Source of the DNA: Chitinispirillaceae bacterium
GTDB lineage: Bacteria > Fibrobacterota > Chitinivibrionia > Chitinivibrionales > Chitinispirillaceae
Reading direction: 5' to 3'
DNA length: 8,888 nucleotides
NCBI GenBank assembly: GCA_016926315.1
Contig: JAFGOU010000572.1
Coordinates: 1 to 8,888, forward strand
Part shown: positions 5,482 through 8,888 of the stretch, one piece after another
How the letters are laid out: the number at the start of each line of letters is the position of its first letter
How positions within the stretch are numbered: the first letter of the stretch is position 1
Made by a program: the position numbers and the translations under genes
Notes under the pieces: model-generated
The model's database searches: none
Told to the model about the DNA's origin: nothing
Seen by the model: only the letters and a program-made list of their open reading frames with translations

Positions 5482-7788
5482 ATGAACACTGAGCGGCAAC
5501 CATACCGAAAGCGGCCGGATTTATCCGGACGCTTGCGACGGGGGAGAAGATATCTCCTTCATTTTTTCCGCGTTTTCACGCCGCAGCTGTTCATCGTTCT
5601 GGGGGCCATGGTTGCAGCGATTGTCCTTTTCCCCTATACCGGTTCGCTGCAACGGTTCGTGTTGCCGCAAATAGGGGAAGCATCGAAGGAAACCGTTATT
5701 GCTCCTTATACGTTCGACGTGCTCAAATCTGCGGAGGAACTCGAGCGTGAGCGGAAAATGGCCGTCGAGAAGGTGCTTATGGTGCTTGAATATGATGCCA
5801 TCAGGTCCCGGCAGATGTTCTCATCGCTACGGCTGTTCAGGCAGAAAATGTCTCTTTTGGGAGGAAAGCAGCTCAATGATCCCTCTGCCAGAGATCTCCG
5901 GCAGGAACTTTCACGAATACTTTCCGAAAATGCCCTGAAGATCCTTCTAAAAACGCCGGTTCTTATGGATCGCATCGTCTATGCGGCGGATTCCCTCATC
6001 GACAGGGGCATTCTTGCCATGCCGATCGTTTCGTCCAAAGAGCGGTTATATGAGCTCCGCCTCAAATATAACACCTCTTTCAATAACCACCATATTTACA
6101 CCAAGCAGTATGTGTATCTGCTGCGAGACTCGGCCGATTATATGGTCGATGTCGCCGACCTGCGGGTACGGGAGGTGGCGTTTGAAGGCGTCATCCAGCG
6201 GCTGCGGCATGAACGAAGGTTTGACGGGGACGCCCTGAATGCCGCCTATGAATTCCTGTCAGCGTACGTGCATCCCAATATCTCCATTGCCGAAGGGGTG
6301 ACCGCCGAACGGCGCAAAAAAGCGGCGGCCGACGTCCTTGCGATAAGCGGGAAGGTCCTTAAAGACACGGAAATCGTCCACAAGCATCAGGAAGTGACTC
6401 CCGCGATCCTTCAAAAATTGAAATCGCTCCATATCGCCATGGAAAAAATGGAGAACGTGCGTGAACGCCGCAAGATGTGGACGGGAAACCTCGGGAGGAT
6501 CATATTCGTTTTTATCGCGTTTCTTTTTTTAAGCGCCTACATTGTAAAATACCAGCCCTTTATCCTTAAAAACCCCAAACACCTCGTTGCCCTCGTCGTT
6601 GTGCTGATGTTCCAGCTCCTGATCATCCGCCTGTCACTTATGCTGATGCCGAGGCTGTTTGAGGGCCCTGGAACCGAAATGCTGTTTCTCCAGCCGGCAT
6701 GCTTTGTGCCGACGGCCGCCGGCGCGGCGCTGGCAGCCATTCTTTTCGGCAGGGAGCTGTGTTTTGTCCTGATGACGTTCGTCGCGCTCTATTTCGGTAT
6801 CGCCCTTAATTTCAACAACTTTCTTTTCCTTTTCGCGTTGTTCGGAGGGTTGACCGCCGCGCTTTTCGCCCGCGACATACGGTACCGCTGGGAATATTTC
6901 AAGGTCATACCGCCCGTGCTTCTGGTCCAGATCGTGTGTATCGCGATGTGGCACCTGATAAATTATCAATTGACAATGCCAGGGTTCTTTCAGAACTGCG
7001 GACTGGCGGTGATCAACACCGTGCTGTCCCTGTTTTTCGCAATGGCGGTTACGCCGCTTTTGGAATACCTCTTCGACGTCACGACCAACATGACGCTCAT
7101 CGAGCTGTCGGACATGAACCATCCGGTGCTCAAACGGTTGTCGATCGAGGCGGCGGGAACGTATAATCATAGCGTTCTGGTCGGAAATCTTGCCGAGTCC
7201 GCGGCGGAGCGGATAGGGGCGAACCCGCTTCTGGCGCGAGTCGCCTCATACTATCACGACATCGGCAAAATCGACAAGGCGGATTACTTCGTTGAAAACG
7301 CGATCGGGTCGGAAAAAAGCAGACACAACAAGCTGACGCCGAACATGAGTGCGCTGATCATTCTCTCACATGTCAAAGAGGGGCTGGATCTGGCGCGGGA
7401 GTACCGTCTGCCGCAGGTGCTTCAGGAAGTCATCGCGCAGCACCATGGCACAAGCTGGGTCTCGTTTTTTTATGAAAAAGCGCTTGAACAGGACCCGCAT
7501 AAACAGGTGCAGGAAAGGGATTTCCATTATCCGGGTCCGCCGCCGCAGTCGCGTGAAGCCGCAATCATCATGCTGGCGGACTCGGTTGAGGCCGCATCGA
7601 GGAGTCTCGGCACCAGTTCGCCAAAGCTCCTGAGGGAACTGGTCAAAAAAATCATCAGGAGCAAGTTCATGGACGGGCAGCTTGACCAGTGTAACCTGAC
7701 CCTGCGCGATCTCGACGGCATTGTAGAGGGTTTTATGCCGGTATTGCAGGGGATGTTCCACTCGCGTATCAAATATCCGTCCCAATAA
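5482..7788 (+). CDS. pgpH: PgpH-type seven-transmembrane HD phosphohydrolase (probable c-di-AMP phosphodiesterase)
   Basis: A 768-residue protein of the 7TMR-HD family. A basic cytoplasmic start is followed by one TM helix (about 32-51) and an extracytoplasmic 7TMR-HDED region (about 60-330), opening with the typical I-A-P-Y-T-F-D-V-L-K-S-A-E-E-L-E-R-E. Seven hydrophobic segments lie between about 335 and 530. The C-terminal HD domain has the full metal set: H563, H592-D593 in H-D-I-G-K, H630, H654-H655 and D700, with spacing as in PgpH. In Listeria, PgpH hydrolyses c-di-AMP to pApA, with the periplasmic region acting as sensor. Activity here is inferred from family and intact motifs; another cyclic-dinucleotide substrate is possible. 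The start at ATG 5482 has no obvious Shine-Dalgarno. The gene begins 33 nt after the LysM gene. The usual neighbours phoH and ybeY are not adjacent. Context suggests cell-envelope or turgor control. Confidence 0.9.
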   Translation: MNTERQPYRKRPDLSGRLRRGRRYLLHFFRVFTPQLFIVLGAMVAAIVLFPYTGSLQRFVLPQIGEASKETVIAPYTFDVLKSAEELERERKMAVEKVLMVLEYDAIRSRQMFSSLRLFRQKMSLLGGKQLNDPSARDLRQELSRILSENALKILLKTPVLMDRIVYAADSLIDRGILAMPIVSSKERLYELRLKYNTSFNNHHIYTKQYVYLLRDSADYMVDVADLRVREVAFEGVIQRLRHERRFDGDALNAAYEFLSAYVHPNISIAEGVTAERRKKAAADVLAISGKVLKDTEIVHKHQEVTPAILQKLKSLHIAMEKMENVRERRKMWTGNLGRIIFVFIAFLFLSAYIVKYQPFILKNPKHLVALVVVLMFQLLIIRLSLMLMPRLFEGPGTEMLFLQPACFVPTAAGAALAAILFGRELCFVLMTFVALYFGIALNFNNFLFLFALFGGLTAALFARDIRYRWEYFKVIPPVLLVQIVCIAMWHLINYQLTMPGFFQNCGLAVINTVLSLFFAMAVTPLLEYLFDVTTNMTLIELSDMNHPVLKRLSIEAAGTYNHSVLVGNLAESAAERIGANPLLARVASYYHDIGKIDKADYFVENAIGSEKSRHNKLTPNMSALIILSHVKEGLDLAREYRLPQVLQEVIAQHHGTSWVSFFYEKALEQDPHKQVQERDFHYPGPPPQSREAAIIMLADSVEAASRSLGTSSPKLLRELVKKIIRSKFMDGQLDQCNLTLRDLDGIVEGFMPVLQGMFHSRIKYPSQ

Positions 7789-7815
7789 ACCATGGAAATG
7801 ACGGGGGGTATGATC

Positions 7816-8430
7816 ATGCCATCATCGAACACGACGTTTCAGCGCAAGCATTATTTCATCGACCGCAAGTTTCAGGGCAGATATATGCTCACGTTTTTCA
7901 TTCCCATGTTCGTCATGCTCGCCTTTATGGTGGTCACCCTTTATTTCGCCGCGATCACGATTGTCGATTCCACCAACCGCATTATCCGCCAGGACATAGA
8001 AAGCATCATACTTCTTGAACTGCAGGACCAGGCCGAGCCGTCGGTGGAACGGTACAAGGCGATCGTGGGTGGGATCACCGGCTATCTGAAATCCCTTTCC
8101 GAAAACAGGAAAATCCGGCATCAGATGATCGTGACGCTGCTCTGGGTCTTTGGCGCCGGGCTTTTCCTCGTCATCATCCAGATCGTTTTCATGACGATAT
8201 TTTTCTCCCACAAAATAGCCGGGCCGGTCTACCGTTTTGAAAACCTCTGCCATGGAATGATCGAAGGCCGGTATACCGAACAGGTCAAACTTCGAAAAGG
8301 AGACGAGCTGCAGAACCTCTCCGGCCTCCTGAACACCGTGGTGAGCATCAACCGGCGGCGGCTGCAAGACCTTATTGATGCGCCCGATGACGCAAAAAGG
8401 AATGAAATCGCATCAAAACTGGAACTCTGA
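7816..8430 (+). CDS. Two-TM membrane protein with HAMP domain and no output domain
   Basis: A 204-residue protein. The N-terminus F-Q-R-K-H-Y-F-I-D-R-K-F-Q-G-R-Y is basic and amphipathic. TM1 is about 24-46; a short extracytoplasmic loop (about 47-100) with acidic residues follows; TM2 is about 104-128. A HAMP-like segment then begins H-K-I-A-G-P-V-Y-R-F-E (132-142), with the conserved proline at 137, and its second helix (G-D-E-L-Q-N-L-S-G-L-L-N-T-V-V) ends near 180. Only about 25 residues remain, so no kinase, methyl-accepting or cyclase domain is attached. It may pass a signal to a partner, but none is identifiable. Several in-frame ATGs exist (7792, 7798, 7810, 7816). 7816 is preferred because a G-run (7803-7808) precedes it by 7 nt and homologues, as far as I recall, begin close to the R-K-x-Y-F-I motif; 7792 would add 8 residues. 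It lies 27 nt after pgpH. Confidence 0.78.
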   Translation: MPSSNTTFQRKHYFIDRKFQGRYMLTFFIPMFVMLAFMVVTLYFAAITIVDSTNRIIRQDIESIILLELQDQAEPSVERYKAIVGGITGYLKSLSENRKIRHQMIVTLLWVFGAGLFLVIIQIVFMTIFFSHKIAGPVYRFENLCHGMIEGRYTEQVKLRKGDELQNLSGLLNTVVSINRRRLQDLIDAPDDAKRNEIASKLEL

Positions 8431-8432
8431 TA

Positions 8433-8462
8433 TTGACTATTCCCCCCGTCGTGAACTAATTT
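8433..8462 (+). promoter_or_regulatory. Candidate sigma70-type promoter for the small membrane protein and tRNA genes
   Basis: TTGACT (8433-8438) is followed after 18 nt by TAATTT (8457-8462), which matches four of six -10 positions. The -35 hexamer and spacer length are the same as in the promoter at 4320. It lies just after the HAMP gene stop, in an otherwise A+T-rich 59-nt gap. Transcripts from here would carry the 77-aa protein and the tRNA genes together. Confidence 0.45.
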
Positions 8463-8489
8463 TAAAACTTCTTTTTTCAAGGATACGGC

Positions 8490-8723
8490 ATGTACAGTAC
8501 GATGTTTACCACGAAAAATATAAGGATTTTCGGCATCTGCCTGGCGCTTCTCGTCCTGGGGTATGTACTGCTCGGCCAGGGACCGGTTGATAATCCGCTT
8601 TCCAAGACCATCGCGCCGATCATCCTTGTCGCCGTCTACTGCGCCCTGATTCCTTACGCCATTCTTGCAGGGTACAAGGATGAGCCAAAGGACAAAGAGC
8701 AGAAAAAGAAACAGGGCGTTTAG
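8490..8723 (+). CDS. Small two-TM membrane protein, unknown function, overlapping tRNA-Val
   Basis: A 77-residue protein I do not recognise. It has AAGGA at 8479-8483, 6 nt ahead of ATG 8490, which supports translation. Residues 11-29 and 40-62 are hydrophobic and long enough to span the membrane; a short G-P-V-D-N-P loop joins them. The tail (63-77) is highly charged and lysine-rich (K-D-E-P-K-D-K-E-Q-K-K-K). By the positive-inside rule the tail would be cytoplasmic, giving an N-in/C-in hairpin. The last two sense codons (Gly, Val) and the TAG stop at 8721-8723 lie inside the tRNA-Val gene, a 10-nt overlap. No signal peptide, cofactor motif or catalytic motif is visible. The Shine-Dalgarno and coherent topology make it a likely real gene, but no function can be proposed. 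Confidence 0.72.
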   Translation: MYSTMFTTKNIRIFGICLALLVLGYVLLGQGPVDNPLSKTIAPIILVAVYCALIPYAILAGYKDEPKDKEQKKKQGV

Positions 8724-8788
8724 CTCAGCTGGTACAGAGCACCTGCCTTACACGCAGGTGGTCGTAGGTTCGAATCCTACAACGCCCA
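8714..8788 (+). tRNA. tRNA-Val(TAC)
   Basis: A full cloverleaf can be drawn. The acceptor stem GGGCGTT (8714-8720) pairs with AACGCCC (8781-8787), with discriminator A at 8788. The D stem is GCTC (8723-8726)/GAGC (8737-8740). The anticodon stem CCTGC/GCAGG encloses loop CTTACAC with anticodon TAC at 8749-8751, reading valine GUA and, if modified, other GUN codons. The T arm is GTAGG-TTCGAAT-CCTAC (8764-8780). No CCA is encoded after the discriminator (ATT follows), so CCA would have to be added by nucleotidyltransferase. Confidence 0.97.
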
Positions 8789-8812
8789 ATTAATCGAATT
8801 CCTGATTATGCG

Positions 8813-8886
8813 GGGCTGGTAGTTCAGTCGGTTAGAACGCCGGCCTGTCAAGCCGGAGGTCGCGAGTTCGAGTCTCGTCCAGCCCG
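8813..8886 (+). tRNA. tRNA-Asp(GTC)
   Basis: The acceptor stem GGGCTGG (8813-8819) pairs with CCAGCCC (8879-8885), and the discriminator is G8886 as expected for tRNA-Asp. The D stem is GTTC/GAAC (8822-8825/8835-8838). The anticodon stem CCGGC/GCCGG encloses CTGTCAA with anticodon GTC at 8847-8849. The T arm is GCGAG-TTCGAGT-CTCGT with one G-U pair. The window ends with CC after the discriminator, so an encoded CCA cannot be decided. It lies 24 nt after tRNA-Val and is probably co-transcribed with it. Confidence 0.96.
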
Positions 8887-8888
8887 CC

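Noticed and set aside
6634..7170. A 178-codon minus-strand open frame opposite pgpH
   Set aside because: The translation is low-complexity and charged (Arg, Gln, Glu, His), as expected of the complement of hydrophobic TM codons, and it lies fully within a well-supported gene.
1..8888. CRISPR array, insertion sequence or prophage remnants
   Set aside because: No regularly spaced direct repeats, transposase or integrase motifs, or terminal inverted repeats were noticed. The tRNA genes at the end are possible integration targets, but no integrase or attachment-site duplication is visible in the window.

Overview
The window looks like a piece of a chromosome from a Gram-negative (diderm), moderately G+C-rich bacterium. 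Signs of a diderm envelope are a predicted outer-membrane beta-barrel protein, a small lipoprotein resembling Braun's Lpp, and an exported LysM protein. The gene content (paired GH57 enzymes with a GT4 transferase, a PgpH-type phosphohydrolase, a membrane HAMP protein) would fit Fibrobacterota/Chitinivibrionia-like or deltaproteobacteria-like lineages. That assignment is an inference from general familiarity, not a demonstrated placement. All supported genes lie on the + strand.

Region 1 (1-4160) is a tightly packed carbohydrate operon whose 5' end is outside the window. It holds the C-terminal part of one GH57 glycoside hydrolase, a complete second GH57 enzyme that overlaps it, a GT4 glycosyltransferase, and a predicted outer-membrane beta-barrel protein whose GTG start overlaps the transferase stop codon. 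The two GH57 genes look like diverged tandem paralogues. Together with the transferase they suggest synthesis or remodelling of an alpha-glucan (glycogen-like) polymer, but the substrate is not readable from the sequence.

Region 2 (4161-4407) is non-coding. It contains two small hairpins and a clear sigma70-type promoter (TTGACT, 18-nt spacer, TATTAT) followed by a strong Shine-Dalgarno sequence.

Region 3 (4408-8430) is an envelope and signalling cluster, probably read from that promoter. It encodes an 85-aa coiled-coil lipoprotein ending in lysine, an exported coiled-coil protein with a C-terminal LysM domain, a 768-aa seven-transmembrane HD phosphohydrolase of the PgpH (c-di-AMP phosphodiesterase) family, and a two-TM protein with a HAMP domain but no output domain. 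Gaps are 27-42 nt with no strong terminator seen.

Region 4 (8431-8888) starts with a second candidate promoter (TTGACT, 18 nt, TAATTT). A 77-aa two-TM protein follows; its last two codons and stop codon are the first ten bases of a tRNA-Val(TAC) gene. A tRNA-Asp(GTC) gene follows and reaches the window edge. The most unusual local structure is this overlap of an open reading frame with a tRNA. No mobile element, CRISPR array or obvious foreign island was seen.
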